NCBI GenBank assembly: GCA_917880885.1
Contig: OU862927.1
Coordinates: forward strand, 34,189,571-34,253,570
Length of the DNA stretch: 64,000 nucleotides
DNA from: Limnephilus marmoratus
Taxonomy: Eukaryota; Arthropoda; Insecta; Trichoptera; Limnephilidae
Direction: 5' to 3'
Numbering within the stretch: position 1 is the first letter of the stretch; each line of letters starts with the position of its first letter. Under the pieces are notes generated by a model. It searched no databases and was not told where the DNA came from. It saw only the letters and a program-made list of their open reading frames with translations. Shown here piece by piece: positions 29,962 through 41,175 of the stretch. The position numbers and the translations under genes are program-made.

Positions 29962-31051
29962 TTAGTCAAAAAATATTGCTGGAAATAAGAATATATAGAA
30001 AAAGGGGGGTGTGATGTCTTAAAGTTTTAGAATCCCCGCCATCCTGTTGTATAGCCGTACATTAGGGAACGTACCCATACTACGTGACACACTTTTTGCA
30101 ATTTTTGCTACCAATTGCAACCCCCCCCCCCCCCCCGGTGACCACGTGTAGTATATTCCAAGACCCCCCCCCCCTACAGTTTTCACGTAGTATTTCATAA
30201 ATATGGTTTCGAATCATTTTTTGCTAACAAAAAATAAAAAATGGATTATTTGGCTTATATTTGTCTTTATTAATACGGCGCTTGCTGCGTGACAGCAAGA
30301 GTGAATGCATTACAAGTGGAATAGTCCAGTAAACGAATGGTCCAAAAGGAGGTGTAGAGTGCGTGAGCAGGAACCTAAGCGATTCTTTCAGGACTTGTTT
30401 AGCATGCTTAGGGTGTGAACATACTAAAAGTCCTGACGTCTAGGTGGTGAGCTAGGGGGGGGAGGGGGGGGGGAGGGGGGGGGAAGGTCCCGATTTTCGG
30501 GTTTCCGTTTATATCTCAAAAACGGTGCGTCGCAGAGGAAAACTTTTTTAGAATAAGTAAAAGCTCATAAAATTATCTACAACTTTTATTCTATACGTAA
30601 TTTTGGAAATCCCAACCGCTTTTGAGTTATACGCTCCACAAATGTCAATATTTTCGAAAAAATCATTTTACCTCACATTTTTCATCAAACATTCCTTCAT
30701 ATCGTCTAAAATATTCATCCAAGAAAGAAATTCATTCGAAAGAAGTTGTAAATAATTTAATTACCTTTTAGAATATATATACATATGTAAATAAACCTCC
30801 AACCAGTAAATATTTACAGCAATTTTAAGTTTTTTCGTAAAATGTCATTTTCAGAAAAAGCTGGTTTTTTCTTACCAAATTATTAAGACGGGTTTTTTCT
30901 TCATGGGAAATTACTTATTAATTTTTGCACGCAAGGTAGCAGGTAAGTTGTTCTCGAACAGATGATTAGTGGAATTCATTTTGTAATCATTATTATTGTG
31001 ATGGGTGATTGATTAGGTTAGTCGTCGGAGATGCTACAATAACGTGCTACG

Positions 31052-31300
31052 ATGCTGTTCGAGTTGATAAAAAAGGCAATGAATGCGATAGTGGGCTTGA
31101 CATTTTCAGACATCAAGTTGTCGCGCAAACTTCGGGCATTTCCAATGTCTTCTGTCAGCTCGTCGATAAAAATTCACGATGAAAAGGTTGCAGTTGACCC
31201 AACATTGCTGTTTCAACGGATGTGTATAAGCAAACGATCAGATGAGGATTTGATGAAATTCTTTGAGTATGAGTTAGCCCCATTTCCCTTGGCACTGTTC
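31052..31300 (+). pseudogene. Inverted duplicate of the element X 5' coding region
   Basis: The left arm encodes, on the plus strand, FELIKKAMNAIVGLTFSDIK, LSRKLRAFPMSSVSSS, HDEKVAVDPTLLFQRM and DEDLMKFFEYELAPFPLALF. This is the same N-terminal protein segment found at the start of the minus-strand gene and in copy 2 (54082-54240). The two partial 5' ends therefore point toward each other. Confidence 0.75.
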
Positions 31301-31346
31301 TCAATAACATCATGTTACACTCTCAACTTTATATGGATTCACGTTG

Positions 31347-32900
31347 TCATATCCTCTTTGGACATGAGGGTCCTGGCAAGCGTTGTTCATCCATGGCATC
31401 GTCATTCTCAGTGGTGGATGCTTCTTGCTGAAAGGGCTCTACGTCGTTTTCATCGTCGTCCCCGGCAACAGGCACGCTATTAAAGCATCTTCCTTGGCAG
31501 TGAAGGCACGCTGCAGAACAGGTCAGCATTGCTTTTCGGCATCCACATTTGCCAATTGCATAATCCTTGGTGCAGCGGCAAAATATCATTTTCAGAAGGA
31601 CCTCCGGTGCTGGAAGATCTTCTGTTGTAATTGGCACCAGGGTGTCTCCTTCGTGTTTCCACCCCCATTCTTCAGGGGGCAGCTCAATTCCGAGCCACCG
31701 CTGAACTTGGTGGTATGTCCGCCGGGAATGCTGTTTAGCTGCACTCTCTGTTGGAGGGGAGTTGATATCAGGCTTCATATTTGCCACGGACCTTGTGAAT
31801 GACTGGAAGCGGTACTGGTTAAGGGAGGTCTGTCTTTTTGGCGCCGCATACCATTTCAGGAAGCATTTATTTCCAGCCTCTTCAACCTCGTCGTGAGTGG
31901 AGGAGGGGTTGTAAAAGATCATTGCCGCTTCCTTGATCATTTTTGACTCCAGATACAATTTTGAAAGGCCCACCTTGCTTCTCCTGAATGTTGCAGACGT
32001 TGTATCGCATCCGGTAAATGAATGTAAAAATATAATGGGTTCAAATCCACGATGCTGCATCTCTTGGGTGGACAGTGCCATTGTTTTGGTTTTTCCTCGT
32101 CCGGGTTTCAGCAGCAGAATATCTTAGGTGGGAGGAGTGGAAGCAATCAAAAGGACAGTGAGGTCCACATTCTCACCAAAGACAGCCACAGAGTTGTGAA
32201 AGGATAATTCCACAGCAATCTTCACGATAAGGACGTCAGCATCATCGGTGGCCTGAAGAGTCTGTATCCCATTCTCCCGAAACTTTGTAGTAAGGAGATG
32301 AAGTTACTTTTGTTGGTAGGATTGGATAAAAAATCTTCCTGTTTAACGGGTATTGATTTGTTCCATGTCAAATTGATGTCGGCTGACCTTCTCAGTCTGT
32401 ATCGTCGCATCTGTTCTTATGATTTCGTACTATTGGATGGGTTTGCGTACCCATCAAATACCACAGTGCGAGTCATTCCAGGATAGTGGTGATAGACATA
32501 GGTGATATAACGATCACAAATTGCGGCAACGGAGGCATCTTTTTGTCAAATTACTCTGTGTAGTAGGAATCCTCCGTCCACAACTATGTTCATCTGAGAC
32601 AGTAGAACAGTTTTTTTGGTAAGCTCGAATAAGCTATACAGAACAGATTTAGTTGTCTTTCGCATTTTCACTTTTTCACCCACTTTCATTCAACTGCAAC
32701 CTTTTCATCGTGAATTTTTATCGACGAGCTGACAGAAGACATTGGGAATGCCCGAAGTTTGCGGGACAACTTGATGTCTGAGAATGTCAAGCCCACTATC
32801 GCATTCATTGCCTTTTTTACCAACTCGAACAGCATCGTAGCACGTTATTGTAGCATCTCCGACGACTAACCTAATCACCCATCACAATAATAATGATTAT
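31347..32900 (-). pseudogene. Element X gene: putative PIN/FEN-like protein with CXC domain
   Basis: The C-terminal 244 codons are intact (32081-31347). The N-terminal part has an internal deletion and stops. Readable order: FELVKKAMNAIVGLTFSDIK; MNIVVDGGFLLHRVI; YITYVYHHYPG and RTVVFDGYANPS; RRYRLRRSADINLTWN; TDDADVLIVKIA (through a frameshift); FLHSFTGCDTTSATFRRSK; YRFQSFTRSVANMKPDI; IFCRCTKDYAIGKCGCRKAM and CSAACLHCQGRCFNS. The VVDG, VVFDG and DDADVLIV acidic segments suggest a PIN/FEN-like nuclease fold. The terminal cysteine cluster resembles a Tesmin/TSO1-type CXC DNA-binding domain. HSFTGCDTTSA occurs in many uncharacterised animal proteins. The nuclease assignment is inference. Confidence 0.7.
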
Positions 32901-33699
32901 AAAATGAATTCCATTAATCATCTGTTCGAGAACAACTTACGTGCTACCTTGCGTGCAAAAATTAATAAGTAATTTCCCATGAAGAAAAAACCCGTCTTAA
33001 TAATTTGGTAAGAAAAAACCAGCTTTTTCTGAAAATGACATTTTACGAAAAAACTTAAAATTGCTGTAAATATTTACTGGTTGGAGGTTTATTTACATAT
33101 GTATATATATTCTAAAAGGTAATTAAATTATTTACAACTTCTTTCGAATGAATTTCTTTCTTGGATGAATATTTTAGACGATATGAAGGAATGTTTGATG
33201 AAAAATGTGAGGTAAAATGATTTTTTTCGAAAATATTGACATTTGTGGAGCGTATAACTCAAAAACGGTTGGGATTTCCAAAATTACGTATAGAATAAAA
33301 GTTGTAGATAATTTTATGAGCTTTTACTTATTCTAAAAAAGTTTTCCTCTGCGACGCACCGTTTTTGAGATATAAACGGAAACCCGAAAATCGGGACCTT
33401 CCCCCCCCCTTCCCCCCCCTAGCTCACCACCTAGACGTCAGGACTTTTAGTATGTTCATACCCTAAGCACCCTAAACAAGTCCTGAAAAAATCGCTTAGG
33501 TTCCTGCTCACGCACTCTACAACTCCTTCCTTTACTGGACTAGAAACAATATTATCAAGATAAAACTTATGTCAAAATATATTGAAACCGGAACGTAATT
33601 TATGGAAACGAAAGTCTTGTTATTTTTATAAACTTTTTTCATCTCGATCATCTTCAACAAACACGTCCCTGTTCCCTGAACTTTTTCACTTATTTGAAT

Positions 33700-34055
33700 G
33701 TACGAGGGTGGGTTTTTAAGTTTACGGATTGGGTAAGGAGTGTTAATAAAAACCAAAATTATTTTTCCTTTTCAACATATTCACCTACTACTCTAATACA
33801 TTTTTCCGATCTTTAAATTAACTTAAAGGAACTTTATAACAGCACGGAACTCAATTTTCTCCACATTTCACAATTTCTTCCCGATTGAAGTGTTTGGTCG
33901 ATGATAGCTCAAAGACTAATGACGTAATTATGTATGACAAAACCCGGTGTTTATCCTAAAAATGAGTTGTTCAATTAGTACCCAATTCAGCGGTACCCCC
34001 ATTAATCACTTACCTTCCCATTCCGCGAACTTAAAAACCTCCCCGTTGTGACCAA
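33700..34055. mobile_element. Mariner-like MITE
   Basis: The left end TACGAGGGTGGGTTTTTAAG and right end CTTAAAAACCTCCCCGTTG are imperfect inverted repeats (TTTTTAAGTT core) about 345 bp apart. The terminus resembles the ACGAGGG...AAGTTxxCGG ends of some mariner elements. TA on the right is degraded. Noncoding. Confidence 0.55.
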
Positions 34056-34414
34056 GCGTGGTATTTTGATGACCCCCCCCCCCCCCCCCCCCCTAAACAG
34101 GTCACGTAGTTTGGGTACGTTCCCTTAGTTCTTATTTAAATTTCTGTTTTAATAAGGCTTTAACTTTTGAATGGCGGTCTTACACCACAACAAGAAAAAT
34201 AGAAAATACTTACTTGCCAGAACACTTCTGTGGAGAGAAAAGTCAAAAAGAAAGATGTAAAATGCATCACTCGACTATTATACAGAAGCAAAATACAACT
34301 GAAAATAAAACTGTTGGGCTGTATCGACATTCTTACGATAGCACTGTGCTTACCTCTCTAAATCTAACCCAACCCGACAAAAATAGCGTATGTGGGATCG
34401 GCCAAATGCGGCAA

Positions 34415-34665
34415 TACAGAGTGTGCAGTTCACGTGCGGTAGAAGTGGAACCTTCAGTAAGAGTGCGGAGGCTGCGAAGCACCGCACAAAGACGAGACCG
34501 ATAGGCTACGAAGCACCGCACAAAGAGGAGACCTTTTAGTCTATCTCATTCTTTCGCAGGCTGAATCCTATAGATGCGTGTGTTTGTCTCTTTTTAGTGT
34601 CGCTATTTTTTGTTTCATCGAGTTTCAAATCACAATGGTGCTAAAGAAGTTTTCACTTCATAAGA
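34415..34665 (+). repeat. Dispersed repeat family Q, copy 1
   Basis: GAGTGTGCAGTTCACG, GGTAGAAG, GAAGCACCGCACAAAG, CTATCTCATTCTTTCGCAGG, TTGTCTCTTTTTAGTGTCGC and TTTCATCGAGTTTCAAA recur at 34675-34760, 35090-35200, 40945-41165 and (inverted) 42880-43015. Boundaries are unclear and there is no coding sequence. Confidence 0.6.
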
Positions 34666-34944
34666 GAGAGAAATCTGGGTATGCAATTTACACGCGGTAG
34701 AAATGAAAGCTTCAGAAAACTAAAGTAGACAAGAGTGGGGAGGGGAGACTACGAAGCACTTTTTTATCAATGTGTTATTTGTCGTCGAATTCCAGTGCAC
34801 TTTTCCTATACATTTGGTCATCTTATTAGTATTTGTGTTTTTTTCTTCGGGGTCGCTAGAGATAGCTTTTCTTTGCCTATTTATTTTGGAGTGGTTTGAA
34901 GATTGGATATTGCTTTTATAGAAAAAATATATTTTTTTTTGGAT

Positions 34945-35030
34945 TTCGTAGGATTCGATCCTTGGTCCGCTAAATGTCTGCAGAGGTTCGTCAGGCATTT
35001 TATACCACTACACCAAAGGAGACTTGCGTG
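34945..35030 (-). mobile_element. tRNA-like SINE head, minus strand
   Basis: On the minus strand TTTGGTGTAGTGGTATAAAA matches an A-box region and GGATCGAATCC matches the B-box, at tRNA-like spacing. The ends do not pair as an acceptor stem, so it is SINE-like. It differs in sequence from the 43457 family. Confidence 0.5.
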
Positions 35031-35230
35031 GGACTGTGGATTTATCGTATTATATTGGAACCGGGTACCCGTAAATTAAATAAATATTTTATCGCTATCT
35101 CATTCTTTCCCAGGCTAAATCCAATAGATGTATGCGTTTGTCTCTTTTTAGTGTCGCTCGTTTCCGTTTCATCGAGTTTCAAACCACAACGGTGCTAAAT
35201 AAGTTTTCACTTCAAAAAAATGCTGTCAGA

Positions 35231-35619
35231 TTAAGCCGCCGCTACCCGAATTTCTACAGATTTCATAAATATCTCCCTTAAACATTTGAAGTTTTTAAGC
35301 TCTTAAAAAAATATATGTTATTTTTGAAGATAATATATGAAATTCCCTCGATAGAAAAAAATCGCAAAGAATGTTCCGAAAATTATTATAAACACGTTTG
35401 TTTCAGTTATTTTACAAGTTATAGTTGTGAAAAAATCACAATGTTTCTTTAAATGATACATAAGACGCCTTTCACGAGATTTTTGCTCTATTTTAAACGA
35501 GTCGTGTTTTATTAAACATTTTCACATTTTATCGCTTTAAAGATTAGCGCGCTCCTCTAACATTCGTAATTACATATCTCTCCATCTTCTTCTTTTTGAG
35601 CGCGGGTGCGGCGCCTTAA
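35231..35619. mobile_element. TTAA MITE, family 2, copy 1
   Basis: Runs from TTAAGCCGCCGC to GCGGCGCCTTAA, giving TTAA duplications with GGC(G/C)CCGC-type inverted termini. The interior (CCCTCGATAGAAAAAAATCG, TTTATCGCTTTAAA, CTCCATCTTCTTC) is shared with 42221-42643 and with the middle of the hAT-like element (8334-8622). Confidence 0.8.
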
Positions 35620-36055
35620 AATGGACATTCAAAATGCAATCTTGAGCACATTTTTATTTTCATTTGAATATTGCAGCCCGGTATTAAACGGTAAAATTAT
35701 TAATACAGCTGTAGGTTTACTTACTAACAGTCTAATATCAAAATAAATGCAATGAAAAGGGTTCCATCATCCACACAATAACAAAGCTATCAACTTTCAA
35801 AAATATCTCAAATTTATATCATTGCATTTTACCTTGTAAAAATGCATTTCGCATTACCTATTATTATTATTACGTAAATTGTCCAGGGGCATAATAAATT
35901 TCTCCGCAGACTCTCCTAGATGTAGTTTCACGTATAAATGAGTCAGAATTTTTGGCACACGCCGCAGTGATCATCATCGAAATAACATCAGGTTTTATTC
36001 TTAACGCTTGCTCCGAATTACGGGATCGAATCCCGACAGAAAACAAGGTATTATT
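35620..36055. other. no gene recognised
   Basis: AT-rich. Contains GGGATCGAATCCC near 36023, a lone B-box-like palindrome without an A-box. Confidence 0.35.
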
Positions 36056-36059
36056 AATA

Positions 36060-36500
36060 TAAATTACATAAACAAAAATTTTAACAAAACAAAAAAACGA
36101 CTTCAAAAAATGCACTAAAAAGAAAAAAAAAAATTTCGTATTATTCTACAACTTAATAATCAACTTACTTTTTCTACTCATCAATATGTAGGTACGATTG
36201 TTATTTTTGGAGTCGGTGTCAGCCAAGGTAGGTTTATAACTAGGTACATACATGGTTATAGGTGAGATGTGCTTGTGTCGCACGCGCGACTGACGAGGAG
36301 GGGAGCTGTCAAGTGAACACGACGGGCCGGGTACCTTGGCTGACACCGACTCCAAAAATAACAATCGTACTTACATATTGATGAGTAGAAAAGGTAAGTT
36401 GATTATTAACTTGTTGAAGAATACGAAATTATTTTTTTACTTTTTAGTGCATTTTTTAATTCGTTTTTTAGTTTTATTTAAAATTTTGTTTATTTTTTGA
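36060..36500. repeat. Inverted repeat, arms about 170 bp, 100-bp spacer
   Basis: Left arm (36060-36230) and right arm (36331-36500) share GTCGGTGTCAGCCAAGGTA / TACCTTGGCTGACACCGAC, CTACTCATCAATATGTA, TAATAATCAACTTAC and the TGCACTAAAAAG block in inverted order, nearly perfect near the centre. It looks like a foldback element; I cannot assign a superfamily. Confidence 0.78.
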
Positions 36501-36964
36501 TTTTTAGTGAATCTGAAGTACACTAACTAATTCGATTAAGATTCGGCCGAGTATCGTTAATTTGCTCTTAAGAATCACTGTCAATATCGGTTCACCCAGT
36601 CGATAGTTCTGAGGTAACAAACATAAAAATAAAAAATTAAAAAAATACAGTCGAATTGAGAACCTCCTCCTTTTCGAAGTCGTTTAAAAACTAATCATTG
36701 CTGTGGATTCTTGCTAATTTGTTCGCTTTTCGGAACGACCAATATAGTCTAATAGAAATCGTTGTCTCCCTTACTATCATGGTTAGAAATGTGATCTAAA
36801 CGGTGTCAGAAAGAGAATTCACCATGCTTTATATTCAAATATTACAGTTAACCACAAAATAATTAAAATGAACATCTTTATGATACCAGTTTCCGACCGC
36901 AAATTGAAAAAAAATTATAAACCTTCGGAAATTTTTATTAATTATTTTTATATGAAACGACAAA

Positions 36965-37310
36965 AAAGTGAGTTTATTTATTTATTGTTTGACGCCCCTT
37001 TTCGGGGCTTTTACATAATTGAATTGCCTCAGTAACAATATTTGTTTAAAGATACATTGAACATGTCCACTGACTTGGTATAATTGTTTCCCTTCATTAG
37101 TATTCTGGGCATAGTGGAATACATATAATATGGTAGTTAGTCCCAGAATTTCTGCACTGAAATAAATCCTGACTTCTAGTATTACGTAGGGTATTCGGAA
37201 GCTAATCAATTCAAGCAATATCGTACTATCAACTAAATCATTTAGAATTTTATATAGAAATAACAAGACAGTGAAAATTCTTCGGTCTGAAAATTTGAGC
37301 ATATTATTTA
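36965..37310 (-). mobile_element. LINE 3' fragment, minus strand
   Basis: A 106-codon stretch reads SDRRIFTVLLFLYKILNDLV, DSTILLELISFRIP and YFSAEILG. This is the C-terminal pattern of jockey/CR1-like LINE reverse transcriptases (RR..F..LLFLYKILNG, DSP.LL..I). It ends with GTAAAAGCCCCGAAAAGGGG and a (TAAA)n tail, the same tail type as at 12340-12420. Confidence 0.65.
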
Positions 37311-37395
37311 ATATTAGTGTTGTAGTTTAACATAATAATAATAAGGAACTCCAGTGAAAAATATTATGGCTTTAAAAAAATATGTTCATATAGAC

Positions 37396-38380
37396 CAGTG
37401 GTTCCCAACCTTTTTCTGACCAGGGACCATTTGTACGTTTATTTTTTCGACAGGGACCACAAGGTAGGTACCCCCCTGCCCCCCCTCCCCAGGACGGACC
37501 AATTTTTTTATTTTTTTTATGAAGTGAGCGGGGGGGGGGGTGACACCACATTGTCCGTCCATGCTAACCTATTTGCTACTTGTAATCAGTTGCGTAGGCT
37601 AGCATGGGTGGCACCCGGCACGGATAGCATAACGGGACGGGCGGCGTATTTCCAATCCCTAACGCGGCTCGGTCGTTAGAGTGACCCAACCGCGTTAGGG
37701 ATTGGAAATACGCGGACGGGCGGCGTATTTACAATCCCTACCGCGTTTCAGTCGCTTTAAATTTTCAATATCAAAATTTAAATATTTAGAAATAAAATTA
37801 TTAATTTCTAATATACACATTGGAAAGATTATTTTATCTAGATTTTAGAACAATTTTTTTTTTGCAAAGTGATAAAAAATTATCAATATAGAGGTGTATT
37901 TACAATATATGGGAATAATAATAAAATTTAAATATTTAGAAATAAATTATTAATTTCTAATATACACATCAGAAAGATTATTTTATCTAGATTTTAGAAC
38001 AATTTTTGTTTTTGCCATGTGATAAAAATAACCCATATAGAGGTATATTTAAAATGTAAATTGTCGTTACCGCGACTGAATCGGTATAGGTTTTGTAAAT
38101 AAGCGGACGGGCGTAATGGGATAGGGTAGGACGAGTGCTAGCAGAATATTTACCACAACGGAGGGGGTAGAACGGGTAGGATGGGGTAGGGCGAAACGGA
38201 ATACCACAATGGCCACTGACCACAAGGTACATTATGATAAACTGAATATTGTCCCGATTTTTTAATTCAGACTTCTCGATCAGGGACCTCCCGCGCGCTG
38301 GCTCGCTTATTGACTCGCGGACCATCTTCTAGCCTCTGCGGACCACTAGTGTTCCGCGGACCACTGGTTGGGAAACCCTG
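37396..38380. mobile_element. hAT-like non-autonomous element 2
   Basis: The termini CAGTGGTTCCCAACC and GGTTGGGAAACCCTG are inverted repeats flanked by the perfect 8-bp duplication ATATAGAC (37388-37395 and 38381-38388). The interior has GGGACC/GGACCAC subterminal motifs and two local duplications. No transposase. Confidence 0.9.
37775..38060. repeat. Tandem duplication inside hAT-like element 2, about 140-bp unit
   Basis: The block from AAATTTAAATATTTAGAAAT through TTATCTAGATTTTAGAACAA to TATAGAGGTGTATTTACAAT is repeated twice with a few substitutions. A separate short repeat, GGACGGGCGGCGTATTT, occurs at 37635 and 37715. Confidence 0.8.
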
Positions 38381-38388
38381 ATATAGAC

Positions 38389-40530
38389 CAATAAACGCTG
38401 ATTCTGAATATATAAGTTTTATTTCATAATATTAAACGTAGAGTTTTTAAAAAATTATTAAAAAGTGCATTTTTAAACCTCTCGTCAAAACACACTGTAA
38501 AGTTGGTATTACTGAATGGTTAGTGCTGACGTCACGCGTCACCAGTCATTGTATTTAAATCTTTGATTATGTAGGTATGACATAAGCCATCAGTATTAAT
38601 AACATTTCATGTTATTCGTTATTTCATACTGTTTATAGAGATTTAGTTGTTGTGTTTATTGAAACAATATTTAAGCCTAAATAATTCAGTCTTAGGTCTT
38701 AGGGGGATCTTGAAAAATTAAAACTTTGACAATTATTTTAACTATTAAAACTAACTCTAAAAATAAAAATGCAATTATTTAAGTTAGAAGGTCATTATTC
38801 ATAAAAAAAAAAAATTGGACTGGAGTTCTCTGTTGCTGGAATATCCATTTAAAAATTTAGAAAACGTAAGAATTTGTTTTATATTCTTTCAACGGCTTCT
38901 ACATGTATATTATAATGTGGGTTCCAGACAAGAGAATTGTTCTCAAGTTGACTTCTTACATAGGCAAAATATAACAGTTTAATACACATTATATTTTTAA
39001 AATTTCTAGTTAGCCTAATTATAAATCCCAACATTATCAAGCCCTTATTATTATGATTTCTGTTATGTGGTTAACAAATGAAAGATTTGATTAAAAAGTT
39101 ATCGATAATCTATGATTTGCCTAATAAAATACGTGTGTTGGGGTTTTTTCGTTATATAGAAAAATAAGGGAGCCATTTTTTAAATTTTACGTTAAACTAA
39201 AAACTGTTTTTGAAAGGTGATATAACGTTTTCAAATTTTATTAATCGAAATAAACGTATAATTTTTAAATGCAAACATAAAAAAGTTTAAACAATGGGTC
39301 TCTAAAAACCTTACGTTTTTTCTAACTAAAATTACTGATGACGAAAAAAGTAAAAACACTCGCATATATTTTTAGGCAAATCTATAAAGGTTACCGTTAA
39401 GAGCGTTTAACCAGCCAGCGAACGAAAATCTACATTTTGTCGAAAGTTGTTCTTCCGATCGTGCAGGGCGGTTACAATGAGAAAAATTAATTATTCTCCG
39501 TACCAGCTTTTTAAAATTATAACTCAATATCGAATTTATTTCAATCCAAATTAGCTTTAATTTATACCTACATCCAAAAATGCTGAAAGGCGTGATGATA
39601 AAACTATTAAAATAGTGTACTTTTTGTAGTTATTTTTGTATTATAAGTATTTATCATTTTTCAATAATGTCTAAATTTAATAAGAATGTTTAAAAAATCT
39701 GAAATATATTAGTTTGTAAGTGCGCAAATAAATACACAAATGGACCAATTTTCGTCAAGAAACACATGTACGTACATATTTTTAATGATTTTATTGAAAC
39801 TAAAATTAAAATTCTAATACATAACTCTGCTAGATAATGTATTGATTTATTTTACTGCATGATTATATTATTTGAAATGGGTGTGGTATAATACAAAAAC
39901 TTTTTTGAAAATTTAACAAATCTGCCAACGACCTATGGAATAACCTTATTATACTAAAAATTAAAAAAAAATCTAAAAATTTATTACATACGAATGCTAG
40001 ATAAAAGAACAATCTTTCGAAATCCATTTATAATTTTTTGTGGAAAAGAGTCAATACGTCTAAAAACTTTTTTGAAAATGACGTATTTCCGGCTTTCTCT
40101 GGTAATGCCCTCTTAACTCACTTTTTTGTCGTTTCATGAAAAAAATAATGAATAAATTCAAATTAATAAATTACGTTGTATTAACCACTTAATTATTTAT
40201 AAAAACCGACATGTTTCGTCAGCAAAGCTGACTTCCTCAGGGTTTTGACAGAACTAATTTTAAAAATAGACATACATAGGTAATAGAGAAAAATAATAGA
40301 CATAAACAATAATAAAATTTTGAAAGAAAATAATGTGTAAGGGACGAGGGGCAATATAGAACAATTAAAAAAAAAAATTTAAAATTTTTTAAAATGAATA
40401 AATGTTCCCAAAGTTTCCTTTTTTTTTTAAAATTGTGGTAGAAAATTTTGGTTTCATAAAGGTGTACCTACATTTTTATTATTTTGCGGTTAACTTTTAG
40501 ATTTGTGTTTTCTCTTTCCAACACCGTTTG
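38389..40530. other. repeat mosaic without genes
   Basis: Contains a family 4 segment (39150-39390: CTAAAAACTGTTTTTGAAAG, ACCTTACGTTTTTTCTAAC), a GACATGTTTCGTCAGCAAAG / GCTGACTTCCTCAGG motif (40210-40245) reminiscent of one at 29823-29860, and a segment (40400-40530) shared with 10700-10850. No coding sequence recognised. Confidence 0.5.
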
Positions 40531-40944
40531 TATCATACTTCTAACCATGATAGTAAGGGAGGCAACGATTTGAGATCTATGAGTTGTTCCGAAAACCGAA
40601 CAAATAAGCCTGATGGGTTAACAGCCGACAACACCTGCCTGTCGATTGTTTACAAAATGCGCAGCGAGTCGACTTCTGAAACACATCCAGAGTTACTGAT
40701 AAACAATGGGTGAATGAACCGTATCCGCGAAAACATTTACAGCTAGTGGCCAGGGAGCCAAAATTATATAATAAAGCGCAACATTCACATACGAACATGC
40801 TCGGCGGGCAGATTCGCCTGTGTATTTCTAGGACGAACAGATCTGTCCGTCTGTCCTTGACGAGCCGAATCCGCAACGGACATGCTCGTCGAGCAATCGC
40901 GAAATCATTTGCAGCCGGTTGTCCTGCAGGAGGTTGTGTTTAAA

Positions 40945-41175
40945 AAAATCAGAGTGTGCAATTCACACGCGGTAGAAGCGAAACCTTCAGAAAACTAAAA
41001 TAGACAAAGAGTGGGTAGGCAATGGAGCACCCCACAAATAGGAGACCGATTATTCTATCTCATTCTCTCGCAGATCAAATCCTATAGATGTGTGTGTTTG
41101 TCTCTTTTTAGTGTCGCTATTTTTCGTTTCATCGAGTTTCAAATTACAACGGTGCTAAAGAAGTTTCAAACTAGT
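40945..41175 (+). repeat. Dispersed repeat family Q, copy 2
   Basis: GAGTGTGCAATTCACACGCG, GGTAGAAGCGAAACCTTCAG and TTGTCTCTTTTTAGTGTCGC align with 34415-34665. An inverted part-copy is at 42880-43015. Confidence 0.6.

Larger units (their letters stand above)
30324..33540 (-). mobile_element. Element X copy 1: TA-flanked, very long TIRs, CXC-protein gene
   Basis: Flanked by TA (30322-30323 and 33541-33542). The termini GTCCAGTAAA and TTTACTGGAC head inverted arms of about 850-950 bp: left about 30324-31300, right about 32695-33540. The right arm lacks about 110 bp of coding sequence that the left arm keeps. The arms contain GTAGAGTGCGTGAGCAGG, a G-rich run and the start of the coding region. 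The coding part runs on the minus strand (31347-32900). A second copy of the family is at 53182-63013. No DDE-type transposase is recognisable. Confidence 0.8.
30065..34124. mobile_element. PIF/Harbinger-like TIR element carrying element X
   Basis: The ends GGGAACGTACCCATACTACG and GTAGTTTGGGTACGTTCCC are inverted, flanked by TTA (30062-30064 and 34125-34127). Both subterminal regions have a pure C run of about 18-21 bases (30118-30136 and 34074-34093). Most of its length is element X (30324-33540) plus a mariner-like MITE. Confidence 0.75.
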
